From assembly GCF_019931275.1 (NCBI RefSeq), contig NZ_JAIOTY010000001.1, positions 124,001 to 188,000 on the forward strand: a stretch of DNA of 64,000 nucleotides, given 5' to 3'. The position numbers and the translations under genes were made by a program. Below are positions 45,726-53,417 of this stretch, one piece after another. The notes under the pieces were generated by a model. The model did not search any database and was not told the DNA's origin. It was given only the letters and a program-made list of their open reading frames with translations. Origin of the DNA: Nitratidesulfovibrio sp. SRB-5 (lineage in GTDB: Bacteria > Desulfobacterota > Desulfovibrionia > Desulfovibrionales > Desulfovibrionaceae). The stretch's first letter is position 1; each line of letters starts with the position of its first letter.

Positions 45726-46775
45726 ATGTCCAAGGAAAGACTTGTCGTCGCCGTGTGCGGGGCCACCGGGGCGGTGGGCCGCGAAATGCTGAACACGCTG
45801 GAACAGCGCGAATTTCCCGCGGCGGAGGTCATCCCCTTCGCCTCGGCCCGTTCCGCGGGCAACAAGGTGCCCTTCATGGGCGGCGAACTGACCGTGCGCG
45901 AACTGACCGAAGAATCCTTCCGGGGCGTGGACATCGCCCTGTTCTCGGCGGGTGGTTCCACCTCCGAGAAATTCGCCCCCCATGCCGTGCAGGCCGGGTG
46001 CGTGGTGGTGGACAACTCCAGCGCGTGGCGCATGGACGAGCGCTGCCCGCTGGTGGTGCCCGAAGTGAACGCCCACGCCCTTGCCGCGCACAACGGCATC
46101 ATCGCCAACCCCAACTGCTCGACCATCCAGATGGTGGTGGCGCTGAAGCCGCTGCACGACGCGGCCAAGATCACCCGCGTGGTGGTTTCCACCTACCAGG
46201 CCGTTTCCGGCACCGGGCAGAAGGCCATTGACGAGTTGGAAAAGCAGGTGCGGCAGATGTTCAACATGCAGGAGCCGGACGTTGCCGTGTACCCGCACCG
46301 CATCGCCTTCAACTGCCTGCCGCAGATCGACGTCTTCATGGACAACGACTACACCAAGGAAGAAATGAAGATGGTGCTGGAAACCGTGAAGATCATGGAG
46401 GATCCCTCCGTGAAAGTCACCGCCACCTGCGTGCGCGTGCCCGTCTTCTACGGCCATTCCGAGTCGGTGAACATCGAGACCGAGCGCAAGCTTTCGGCCA
46501 AGGAAGCCCGCGCCATCCTCGCGCAGGCCCCCGGCGTGCGGGTGTACGACAACCCCGCCCAGAAGATGTACCCCATGCCCATCGACGCGGCGGGCGAGGA
46601 CGACACCTTCGTGGGCCGCATCCGCGAGGACGAGACCATCGCCAACGGCCTGAACATGTGGATCGTTTCCGACAACATCCGCAAGGGCGCGGCCCTGAAC
46701 GCCGTGCAGATCGCCGAGGCGCTGGTGGAGCGTGACCTGCTGAAGGTGCGCGACCCGCAGCTCTTCCTCCGTTAA
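45726..46775 (+). CDS. asd: Aspartate-semialdehyde dehydrogenase
   Basis: 349 residues from ATG 45726 (RBS AAGGAG). The NADP-binding CGATGAVGREML starts the protein. The catalytic Cys131 lies in NPNCSTIQM, and the active-site His is in the RVPVFYGHSESVNIE region. ASD reduces aspartyl phosphate to the semialdehyde for lysine, diaminopimelate, methionine and threonine synthesis. A longer upstream frame is not conserved. A class IV aminotransferase gene follows after 170 bases. Confidence 0.97.
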   Translation: MSKERLVVAVCGATGAVGREMLNTLEQREFPAAEVIPFASARSAGNKVPFMGGELTVRELTEESFRGVDIALFSAGGSTSEKFAPHAVQAGCVVVDNSSAWRMDERCPLVVPEVNAHALAAHNGIIANPNCSTIQMVVALKPLHDAAKITRVVVSTYQAVSGTGQKAIDELEKQVRQMFNMQEPDVAVYPHRIAFNCLPQIDVFMDNDYTKEEMKMVLETVKIMEDPSVKVTATCVRVPVFYGHSESVNIETERKLSAKEARAILAQAPGVRVYDNPAQKMYPMPIDAAGEDDTFVGRIREDETIANGLNMWIVSDNIRKGAALNAVQIAEALVERDLLKVRDPQLFLR

Positions 46776-46805
46776 GGTCACCGTTCGGCATCACGAATCC
46801 ATCAC

Positions 46806-46849
46806 GCGGCCATCCGGCCCCGGCAGTGCAGACCGGACGGATGGCCGCG
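46806..46849 (+). terminator. Hairpin between asd and the aminotransferase
   Basis: GCGGCCATCCGG and CCGGACGGATGGCCGC can pair across a loop of about 16 bases. There is no T run, so factor-independent termination is doubtful. It may instead protect the upstream message. Confidence 0.4.
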
Positions 46850-46945
46850 CGTCCGCCCGGCGCAGGGGGATGTTTCCCGCTGGCGCGCGGACGCCCCACC
46901 AGTCGCCATCCACTGCGTTCCACCGCAACAAGGAGTGATCACGCC

Positions 46946-47887
46946 GTGATCCCCGTGCTTGATACCGACGACTACGTCACCCGCCTGCTGTCCCGCGAAC
47001 GCCCCGGCGAAGCGGGCATCATCGCTTTCTACGAGCACCGCGTGGGCGCCATATGCCGCAACCCGCGCCTGATGCTCATGCCTCTCGACGACCACCTTGC
47101 CCATCGCGGCGACGGCATCTTCGAGAGCATGAAGTACCTGCACCGCCGCATCTACCAGTTGGACGCGCACCTGGAGCGCATGCGCCGCTCCGCCGCGGGG
47201 CTGTACCTTGCCCCGCCGTGCACGTGGGAGCGCCTGCGCGAGATCATCATCGAGGTGGCCAAGGCAGGCGGCGAGGCAGACGGTTCCATCCGCGTGCTGG
47301 TGGGGCGCGGCCCCGGCGGCTTCGGCATCGACCCCGCCGAATGCCCGGAACCCAGCCTGTACGTGGCCGCCTACCATTTCACCCCCAAGCCGGAGGCGTG
47401 GTTCGACAAGGGCCTGACCGCCTTCCGCAGTTCCATCCCCGCCAAGCAGGGGTACCTGGCGCGCATCAAGAACGCCAACTACCTGCCCAACGTGCTCATG
47501 ACGCGCGAGGCGCACGAGCGCGGCATGGACGTGCCCTTCTCGTTCGACGACGAGGGCTGCCTGGCCGAGACCGCCATCGCCAACGTGGCCCTGGTGGACC
47601 AGACCGGCACCCTGGTGGTGCCGGAGTTCACCAACGCCCTTGCCGGCACCACCGTGCTGCGCGCCGTGGAACTGGCCCAGGGCGAGGTGCCCGTCAGCTT
47701 CCGCAAGGTGCGCGAGGAAGAACTGCACGCCGCCCGCGAAATCCTGGTGCTGGGCACCAGCTCGGACTGCGTGGCCGTGGTGGCCTACGAAGGGCGCCCC
47801 GTGGCCGATGGCCGCCCGGGACCGGTTTCGCGCCGGTTGCGGGCGCTGCTCCAGGCGGACCTGATGGGGCACGGGGTTCCTTTTTAG
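46946..47887 (+). CDS. PLP-dependent class IV aminotransferase
   Basis: 313 residues from GTG 46946 (AAGGAG 11 bases upstream). The fold-type IV pattern is clear: DHLAHRGDGIFESMKY, then YLARIKNANYLPNVLMTREA with the PLP lysine probably Lys175, then CLAETAIANVALVD and PLP-phosphate loops near TNALAGTTVLRAVEL. Branched-chain aminotransferase, D-amino-acid aminotransferase and aminodeoxychorismate lyase share these features. I cannot separate them, although the sequence is closer to the first and third. A family C structure begins four bases after the stop. Confidence 0.85.
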   Translation: MIPVLDTDDYVTRLLSRERPGEAGIIAFYEHRVGAICRNPRLMLMPLDDHLAHRGDGIFESMKYLHRRIYQLDAHLERMRRSAAGLYLAPPCTWERLREIIIEVAKAGGEADGSIRVLVGRGPGGFGIDPAECPEPSLYVAAYHFTPKPEAWFDKGLTAFRSSIPAKQGYLARIKNANYLPNVLMTREAHERGMDVPFSFDDEGCLAETAIANVALVDQTGTLVVPEFTNALAGTTVLRAVELAQGEVPVSFRKVREEELHAAREILVLGTSSDCVAVVAYEGRPVADGRPGPVSRRLRALLQADLMGHGVPF

Positions 47888-47890
47888 GCA

Positions 47891-48096
47891 CGTTCGCGCT
47901 CCGTCCTTTCGCCCTCCGGCTGACCGACCCAAAGGGCGCGAAGCGTGGCCGTTAGACGAGCTTGCGAGTCTTACGGTCATCGAGAGCAGAGCGTCAGATT
48001 TCGCCTTTTGCTCCGGTCACGTACGAGAAGAGTACGCTCCCTTCGCAAAAAGGCTCATCTTCCTTGCCGGAGAACGAAAATCCTGTCGCGCGAACG
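47891..48096 (+). repeat. C-type large hairpin C1 with nested B core
   Basis: Outer arms CGTTCGCGC (47891-47899) and GCGCGAACG (48088-48096), then TTTCGCCCTCCGGC against GCCGGAGAACGAAAA, enclose the family centre TCCGGTCACGTAC-GAGAA-GAGTACGCTCC (about 48012-48040). About 70 bases at 47921-47992 (GGCCGTTAGACGAGCTTGCG, TCTTACGGTCATCG) are a reversed B core, and they interrupt the left arm relative to copies C2 and C3. It fills the gap before the glycosyltransferase. Confidence 0.8.
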
Positions 48097-48241
48097 CGCC
48101 TTGCAACATTGGCACGACGGTATTGTCCTTTTGCAAGAAAGGCATCGGGATGGATACAATTCGCTTTGCGGAGTAGTGTTCCGGTGCGGCGTGCATGCCA
48201 ATAACCGTTGTTGAACGATAAGAGAGCATCGGACAAAACAA

Positions 48242-49366
48242 ATGACCACCGACACCGCCATGCACATCATCCTGCTGGACCTGGGGCGCGAAATGCGCGG
48301 GGGCCAGTTGCAGGTATTCTACCTGGCTCGCGCGCTGCACCACAGTGACGGGTTTTCGGTGGTGGTGGCCTGTCCGGCGGGCGCGCCGCTGGCGCGCGAG
48401 GCGGTGGCGGCGGGCATTCCCGTGTTGCCGTTGCCGGGCCGCCGGTCATGGAGTCCGCGCGCGTTGCTGGCCCTGTGGCGCGAGGCGCGCGGCCACTCCC
48501 GGGTGGTGCTGCATACCCACGACGCGCGCGCGGCCAGCCTGGGCGCGCTGTGCAAGGGCACGTGGGGGGCAAAGGCGCCGCTGGTGCACACCCGGCGGGT
48601 CTCCTATCCGCTGGGCCGGGGGCTGAGCCGCCGCAAGTATCTGGCGGCGGACGCGGTGGCGGCGGTCAGTGCGGAAACGGGCGGCGTGCTGGCGGCTGCC
48701 GGGCTGGACCCGGCGCGCATCACGGTGATCCATTCCGGCATTGATCCCACCCGCTACTACCCCCGGCGCGAGCGTGGCGATGGCCGTTTCGTGTTCGGCA
48801 TGGTGGGCGCGCTCACCCCGCAGAAGGGGCATACGGTGCTCATCGAGGCGCTGGCGGCCTTGCAGGCCTGCGAGGCCGGTGACGCGGAAGGGAATGCCGA
48901 CGGCGGCACGGGCGGTGCCCCCATGCCTGCCTGGGAGGTGCGCGTGGTGGGCGAAGGCCCGCTGTTCGGCACCCTGCTGGACCGCGCGGACGAACTGGGC
49001 GTTTCCCCGCGCATGGCCTTTCTGGGGCGGCAGGACAGCCGCCGCATGCTGCCCGACTGCGACGCGTTGCTGGTGCCTTCCGTACACGGCGAAGGCAGCA
49101 GCGGGGTGATCAAGGAAGGCTGGGTAACCGGGCTGCCGGTGATCTGCTCCGGCCTGGCCTCCAATCTGGAACTGGTGCGCGACGGCGAGAACGGCCTGGT
49201 GGTGCCCCCCGGCGACGCCGAGGCGCTGGCCTGCGCCATGCGCCGCCTCGCCACCGACGCAGCCCTGCGCGAACGCCTGGCGGCGGGCGGCACGGCCAGC
49301 GTCGCCCACTACACCGACGCGCGCATGGCCGAATCTTACATGGCCCTGTACCGCCGCCTGCGCTAG
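48242..49366 (+). CDS. Glycosyltransferase family 4 (GT-B fold)
   Basis: 374 residues. The N-terminal domain has the GGQLQVFYLARAL glycine-rich acceptor loop. The C-terminal donor domain shows TVIHSGIDPTRYYP, FGMVGALTPQKGHTVLIEAL, VRVVGEGPLF, FLGRQDSRRMLPDCDALLVPS and EGSSGVIKEGWVTGLPVICSG with the E-x7-E motif. A Gly/Ala/Asp-rich insert interrupts the donor domain near 215-225. It probably adds sugars to lipopolysaccharide or a related glycan. Donor and acceptor are unknown. Confidence 0.9.
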   Translation: MTTDTAMHIILLDLGREMRGGQLQVFYLARALHHSDGFSVVVACPAGAPLAREAVAAGIPVLPLPGRRSWSPRALLALWREARGHSRVVLHTHDARAASLGALCKGTWGAKAPLVHTRRVSYPLGRGLSRRKYLAADAVAAVSAETGGVLAAAGLDPARITVIHSGIDPTRYYPRRERGDGRFVFGMVGALTPQKGHTVLIEALAALQACEAGDAEGNADGGTGGAPMPAWEVRVVGEGPLFGTLLDRADELGVSPRMAFLGRQDSRRMLPDCDALLVPSVHGEGSSGVIKEGWVTGLPVICSGLASNLELVRDGENGLVVPPGDAEALACAMRRLATDAALRERLAAGGTASVAHYTDARMAESYMALYRRLR

Positions 49367-50025
49367 GACGCTTCATCCGCCAGCGAGGCCGCTGGCATTC
49401 CCATGCGTTTCCCTCTGACGCCCATCGTTCCTGTCCCCCCCTTCGTTCCTGCCGTCACGCCTTGTCACCCCCCCCCTGTCACCCCTGTCATCGCTGTCGC
49501 CCGGCCCCCCCTGTCGCCCGGCCCCCCAGGTCATCGCGGCCCCCTCGCCACGCCGGTCGCCACCGCTCACCTCCTGTGGCCCCATGGCCCCTCGTGGTTG
49601 GCGCGCGGGCGCTTTGGCGTCCGTTCCCGTCGTCCCTTTTGTTGCCATTGCGGCGGCTGCCGTCGGGATTTCCGGCGAACGGAGGGGAAACCTCGCTCCA
49701 TGCGCCATGTACGTGCCCACGCCATGCGTATTGCACGTCACAGCGGATATGAGGGCGGATACTGTCGAATCCGCCAGGCAGCACATGTTCTGATGATGTG
49801 TGTTCTGTAACGTTGGGGGGAGCATCAGTAGTGCGCGGCTTGCGGCGTATTTGGAAGGCGCGCAAGGCGCATGTCGATGTTTTTATGAAAATATGCCGCA
49901 ATGCATGGAGATGTGTTTGCCGGGAATGCCCTGTGCGATGTCGCCAAAGGTAGGGTTTTCCCGCAGTGACATGCAGCACAGTGCGGTGTAGACAGGTCGC
50001 AAGTGAGTGGCGAGGGGGATTCTCC
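49367..50025. other. 659-base gap with pyrimidine-rich tract
   Basis: Bases about 49426-49545 are strongly C/T-rich on the plus strand with repeats of CCTGTCA and TGTCGCCCGGCCCCCC. From about 49740 the composition becomes more A/T-rich up to the small ORF at 50026. No promoter of good quality and no convincing protein were seen. Confidence 0.5.
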
Positions 50026-50091
50026 ATGACTTGGGTGTTCATGGTCGTGGCGCTGGCGGTGCTGGTCATCCTCATCGCCCGCGACAGGTGA
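50026..50091 (+). CDS. Possible 21-residue single-span membrane microprotein
   Basis: The ORF reads MTWVFMVVALAVLVILIARD plus a final Arg and TGA. It has a GAGGGGG ribosome-binding sequence seven bases before ATG, a 14-16 residue hydrophobic helix, and a short basic/acidic tail (RDR) that would face the cytoplasm. A strong terminator follows 62 bases later, so the unit looks like a complete short transcript. Nothing similar is adjacent, and nrfA converges from the other side. Chance cannot be excluded for so short a frame. Function unknown. Confidence 0.45.
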   Translation: MTWVFMVVALAVLVILIARDR

Positions 50092-50153
50092 CGCCCCTGC
50101 GGCAGCCGTGCGCCAGAGGCGAAACGGATACGGAAGGGGCAGGATCCGAAAGA

Positions 50154-50183
50154 AAGGGCCGGACGTTCATCGTCCGGCCCTTT
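50154..50183 (+). terminator. Terminator T1 of the microprotein unit
   Basis: AAAGGGCCGGACG, TTCAT and CGTCCGGCCC, then TTT: 10-13 pairs and a T run. Almost the same hairpin occurs at 50316-50344 and 50589-50617. Confidence 0.85.
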
Positions 50184-50315
50184 CTCGCGCACGGCACCGC
50201 CGGTCTTGCGGCGTGTGCGTGCGCCGCCACGCAGGCGCAGGCGGCATTGACTGCCGCCGTCAGCGGCGGAGTGGGCGTGCCTTTCCCCCGCCCTGCGGGG
50301 GCATGTGTAAGTGAC

Positions 50316-50344
50316 AAGGGCCGGACGTTCATCGTCCGGCCCTT
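50316..50344. terminator. Terminator-like hairpin T2
   Basis: AAGGGCCGGACG, TTCAT and CGTCCGGCCCTT: identical stem and loop to T1. No gene ends between T1 and T2. The about 130 bases between them are GC-rich with a CCCCCGCCCTGCGGGGG hairpin. Confidence 0.8.
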
Positions 50345-50588
50345 CAGGTTATTGACAAAGTCTGTTTTTGGAAGCCTCCGGCGGCCAAGGACGGCAGCCG
50401 TTAGTCGAGCTTGCGAGCCTTACGGATGACGATCGCAGAGCGGCTACCGCCCTTTGGAACCCCATGCTTTGTGGTTTTGTAATATCCAGAAAATACAAAT
50501 AAAAGTTTTTGGGGGAGGGGGTGCGGGGGAGGGACCCTTTTTCAAAAGGGTCCCTCCCCCGCAAGAATTTGGGTTTGTCATCAACCTG
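50345..50588 (-). repeat. Long A+B repeat unit, minus orientation
   Basis: Read on the minus strand it begins near GACAAACCCAAATTCTTGCG. It continues with hairpin A (50561-50523), the CCCCCTCCCCCAAAAACTTTT tail, a spacer with ATTACAAAACCACAAAGCATG, then core B (CTGCGATCGTCATCCGTAAG, CTAACGGCTGCCGTCC, AAAAACAGAC). By eye it matches 25432-25673 over nearly its entire length. It sits between hairpins T2 and T3. Confidence 0.85.
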
Positions 50589-50617
50589 AAGGGCCGGACG
50601 AATATCGTCCGGCCCTT
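50589..50617 (-). terminator. Terminator T3 of nrfA
   Basis: AAGGGCCGGACG, AATAT and CGTCCGGCCCTT, the T1/T2 stem with a different loop. It lies 53 bases after the nrfA stop on the minus strand. Confidence 0.82.
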
Positions 50618-50669
50618 TCCTGTCATCTTCGGTTGGCGCCACGGAATGCCCGTCACGCCGTGCTCCCGG

Positions 50670-52244
50670 CTAGCTGGCCGGGGCCGCGGCGGGCGCGGGC
50701 GGGGGAATCAGGCGGGTCTGGCCGTCCCACACGCGCGGGGCCTTGGGGGTGAGCGGAATGTACTTGAACCACTTGTGGGTGGCCATGTGGGCCGGGTCCA
50801 TTTGCAGTTCGCGGCTGTGCTTCAGGATGGGCGGCACGATCTTCTTGATGTCGCCGTCCAGATCCTTGGCGGTGGTGAAGGCTGCTGCGCGGATGGCCAC
50901 GTCCACGGCCTTCTGGCTGTATTGCTGCGACTGGGCCAGGGTGTTCAGGGCCTTGGTGGGGTTGTGGAAGCCCACGCTGTTTTCGGCGGAGACGAGATCC
51001 CAGAAGAACTGGCCCTTGCGGCACATCTGGCGCGCCTCGATCATCAGGTCGTCGTAGTCGGCGGGCTTGGGCCCGGTGTATTCGGCGGCCATGCGGATGG
51101 CCTCATGCGCCTTCACCGAGATGTCCTGGGCCACCATCAGCTGTTCCCACACCTTGTTCTGGGTGAACAGCACCCGCTGGCGCAGGTAGTCGGGGGTCTT
51201 GTCGGTGTGGCACTGGCGGCAGGCGCGCAGGTCCGGATCCTTCAACGGCGACGTCCAGTGGTGGGTGGACATCTTCTTCTTGCCGTCAAGCCGGACGTAC
51301 GACATGTGGCAGTCGGCGCAGGTGACCCCGGCGGAGCCATGCACGCCGTTGATCCACGTTTCGTATTCCGGATGCTGGGCCTTCAGCATGGGGGTCTTGG
51401 ACACGGGGTGTACCCAGTCCACGAAGTTGCCCTCGAAGCCCTTGGTGGTCGTGTTGCCGTGGGTCTTGTAGTACTCGAACATGTCTTCGGGGTCGAAGCC
51501 GTTGGCCCACGGGAACACGGGCTTCTTGGCCGCGCCGAATTCCTTGTCCTGGAAATAGTATTCCACGTGGCACTGGCCGCAGACCAGGGCGCGCTTTTCG
51601 TTGCGGGGCAGGTTCTTGAATTCCTTGTTCTGGGACTTCAGGTAGTCCTTCAGCGGTTCGCTGTACAGGCGCAGTTCCATGGTCTGCGGCTCGTGGCAGT
51701 TGGCGCAGCCGATGGTGTGGTCGTCCACGTCCAGCTTCTGGCGGAATTCGTGGAAGTCCTTGGCCCAGAAGTCGTCGCCGTTTTCCTTCACCCATTCCAT
51801 CATCTTGGGCGTCTTGCAGTTCCAGCAGGTGGAGGGCAGGCCCGCCTTTTCGCTGTAGTTGTTCAGCCGGTCGATGTGCAGGATGTCCTTCACCGCGTAG
51901 GTGTGGCCGCGCGCAGCGCGGTATTCGTAGCTGAAGGGGTACCCCAGCCACAGGTTCTTCAGGTACGGCTGGGCGTGCTTGTACCCTTCGGGCAGGGGAT
52001 CCACGTTGTCATGCTTGTTGTACGGCACAGACCCGCCGTACTCGGTCATGATCTGCGATTCATTGTTGCGCAGGTACGTTTCGTAGTGCAGCGGGAATTC
52101 CGCCTTGAAGGCGGAATTCTTCATTTCTTCAGCGGAAAGTTTGGTCTTGTAGGTCGGTGTCATGGGTTCCGAGGGCTCGGAACAGCCCGCCAGCGCGGCG
52201 AGCGCCATGGCCATCAGCGCTACGAGAAGGCGACGGCTAGACAT
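50670..52244 (-). CDS. nrfA: Cytochrome c nitrite reductase catalytic subunit NrfA
   Basis: 524 residues. A lipoprotein-type signal (MALAALAGC, Cys21) suggests membrane anchoring on the periplasmic side. The active-site heme motif is CWNCK (Cys140 to Lys144), where Lys replaces the usual His. Four more hemes are bound by CANCH near 180, CGQCH near 222, CADCH near 309 and CRQCH near 342. NrfA reduces nitrite to ammonium with six electrons. Its start overlaps the nrfH stop by eight bases. The C-terminus ends in a short Pro/Ala tail. Confidence 0.97.
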   Translation of the reverse strand: MSSRRLLVALMAMALAALAGCSEPSEPMTPTYKTKLSAEEMKNSAFKAEFPLHYETYLRNNESQIMTEYGGSVPYNKHDNVDPLPEGYKHAQPYLKNLWLGYPFSYEYRAARGHTYAVKDILHIDRLNNYSEKAGLPSTCWNCKTPKMMEWVKENGDDFWAKDFHEFRQKLDVDDHTIGCANCHEPQTMELRLYSEPLKDYLKSQNKEFKNLPRNEKRALVCGQCHVEYYFQDKEFGAAKKPVFPWANGFDPEDMFEYYKTHGNTTTKGFEGNFVDWVHPVSKTPMLKAQHPEYETWINGVHGSAGVTCADCHMSYVRLDGKKKMSTHHWTSPLKDPDLRACRQCHTDKTPDYLRQRVLFTQNKVWEQLMVAQDISVKAHEAIRMAAEYTGPKPADYDDLMIEARQMCRKGQFFWDLVSAENSVGFHNPTKALNTLAQSQQYSQKAVDVAIRAAAFTTAKDLDGDIKKIVPPILKHSRELQMDPAHMATHKWFKYIPLTPKAPRVWDGQTRLIPPPAPAAAPAS

Positions 52245-52713
52245 CGGCGGCACTCCTTCTGGCTATGGGCAGCTTGGGGGTATGGGGCACGTGACGGTGG
52301 CAGTCGGTGCAGTACTTCTTGGTTTCCATGGATACGGTCATGGTGGTGGCCACGTGGCAGCGCCTGCAGTTGGCCTGCACCACGTCCTTGGTCTCTCCGC
52401 CGGGGTGGATCAGGTCGGGGATGGTGCCAAGGGTTGTTGCGTAAATGTCGCGCGTGCCTTCCTTGGCCTTGAAGGGCAGCTTGGCGGCCAGGTTGTGCGG
52501 CGCGTGGCATTCATTGCACGCCAGCTTCGCGTGCGGCGAACGCTTGTGGGTAAGCGCCGCCTCGGCCATGGAGTGGCAACTGCCGCAGAACAGGGCCTGG
52601 TCCGTGGCAGTCATGGCCAGGGCCGCGCCTACGGTGACGGCAACACCCGCCAACGCGGCCACGAGCATGATGCGCCATGGTCGCCCGGTGGTGTCGCTCC
52701 GCAGAGCATGCAT
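52237..52713 (-). CDS. nrfH: NrfH, membrane-bound tetraheme quinol dehydrogenase
   Basis: 158 residues. One N-terminal transmembrane helix (IMLVAALAGVAVTVGAALAM) is followed by four CXXCH motifs at 43, 66, 116 and 135. CGSCHSM carries Met49, the unusual axial ligand position known from D. vulgaris NrfH. It takes electrons from menaquinol and passes them to NrfA. It is the first gene of the nrfHA operon, RBS AGGAGGAACC. Confidence 0.97.
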   Translation of the reverse strand: MHALRSDTTGRPWRIMLVAALAGVAVTVGAALAMTATDQALFCGSCHSMAEAALTHKRSPHAKLACNECHAPHNLAAKLPFKAKEGTRDIYATTLGTIPDLIHPGGETKDVVQANCRRCHVATTMTVSMETKKYCTDCHRHVPHTPKLPIARRSAADV

Positions 52714-52850
52714 GGTTCCTCCTCCTGTTGGTGTGTCGTGCGTCTGCCCGCCGCGAAGGGCGGTGCGTCCCGCGTGCGGCCATGGACGGTTCGCGTGCCG
52801 ACCATTGGTCGCAGGCGCTGCGCGGCGGGCGTGGCAAGGGTTCCCACCTC

Positions 52851-52883
52851 ATTGTATGGGAAAACAACGTCCTGTGATACAAT
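52851..52883. promoter_or_regulatory. Inverted repeat ATTGTAT-N19-ATACAAT upstream of nrfH
   Basis: Perfect seven-base arms at 52851-52857 and 52877-52883 lie 138-170 bases before the nrfH start. On the minus strand the proximal arm gives a good -10 (TACAAT), but no -35 fits at 16-18 bases, so an activator may be needed. TGTGATACAATGA beside it resembles half of a CRP/FNR-type site. Confidence 0.4.
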
Positions 52884-53227
52884 GATTTTTTTATGGAGCG
52901 GGGGAATCTGAACTTTTACAATTTTCTGATTAGATGCTTAATATGCTGTTTTGGCAGAGAAAAAATATGCTCATTGGTGCGCCGTACAGTCGGGCGACTT
53001 CGCCTGTCTCTGCGGTGGCTACAGGCTGTAAAAATAAAAATCTGCATGAAAACAGATTATTATCGTTGTATTGATAGTGCATCCCGCACGATCCGCAAAC
53101 GAGTTGCTGTACGAATGTACAATATTCATTGTGCGGCCCCAGAAGGCTCTGGGGGGCGCAGTGCGCAAGCGGAGCAACCGGGTTGTGCCGGGGTAATTGC
53201 GTAATAAAAATGTTTTATTCAGATAGG
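52884..53227. other. A/T-rich intergenic segment between nrfH and glutamate synthase
   Basis: Markedly richer in A/T than anywhere else in the window. It holds a seven-pair hairpin CCCCAGA-AGGC-TCTGGGG at 53137-53154 and ACAAT-ATTC-ATTGT at about 53119-53132. A 103-codon frame (52893-53204) has neither a good RBS nor protein-like composition, and I do not call it a gene. Confidence 0.6.
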
Positions 53228-53257
53228 TTGCAATTCATTCTGTGGCAAAAATGTAAT
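53228..53257 (+). promoter_or_regulatory. Candidate promoter of the glutamate synthase genes
   Basis: TTGCAA (53228-53233), an 18-base spacer and TGTAAT (53252-53257). The leader to ATG 53418 is about 155 bases and A/T-rich at first. A second GTAATA lies 20 bases on, so the exact start is uncertain. Confidence 0.45.
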
Positions 53258-53417
53258 ATTTTGCAGTACAAATATGTAATAAAAAAACCAGTCTGGCCGC
53301 CATCAAAATCGCGTTCTTGCCGTTTTTGGAATTTTCCGCTATCGCACGTGAACCCGCTGCGGATTGCGCATTTGTGTCATTCCGGGGCGGAGTCCACGCC
53401 ATCCGGAGAACGCGTCC

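Noticed and set aside
43890-46781. 963-codon minus-strand open frame
   Set aside because: Opposite the ABC-F, mutT, DUF606 and asd genes; composition is of the shadow type.
49800-49991. 63-codon Cys/Met-rich ORF upstream of the microprotein
   Set aside because: No RBS and no conserved pattern; kept only as a gap description.
52893-53204. 103-codon plus-strand ORF in the nrfH upstream gap
   Set aside because: No RBS, irregular composition, and it runs through a hairpin and A/T-rich control sequence.
53245-53266. Sigma-54 promoter before the glutamate synthase genes
   Set aside because: TGGCA and TTGCA are present, but GG and GC are too far apart for the -24/-12 pattern.
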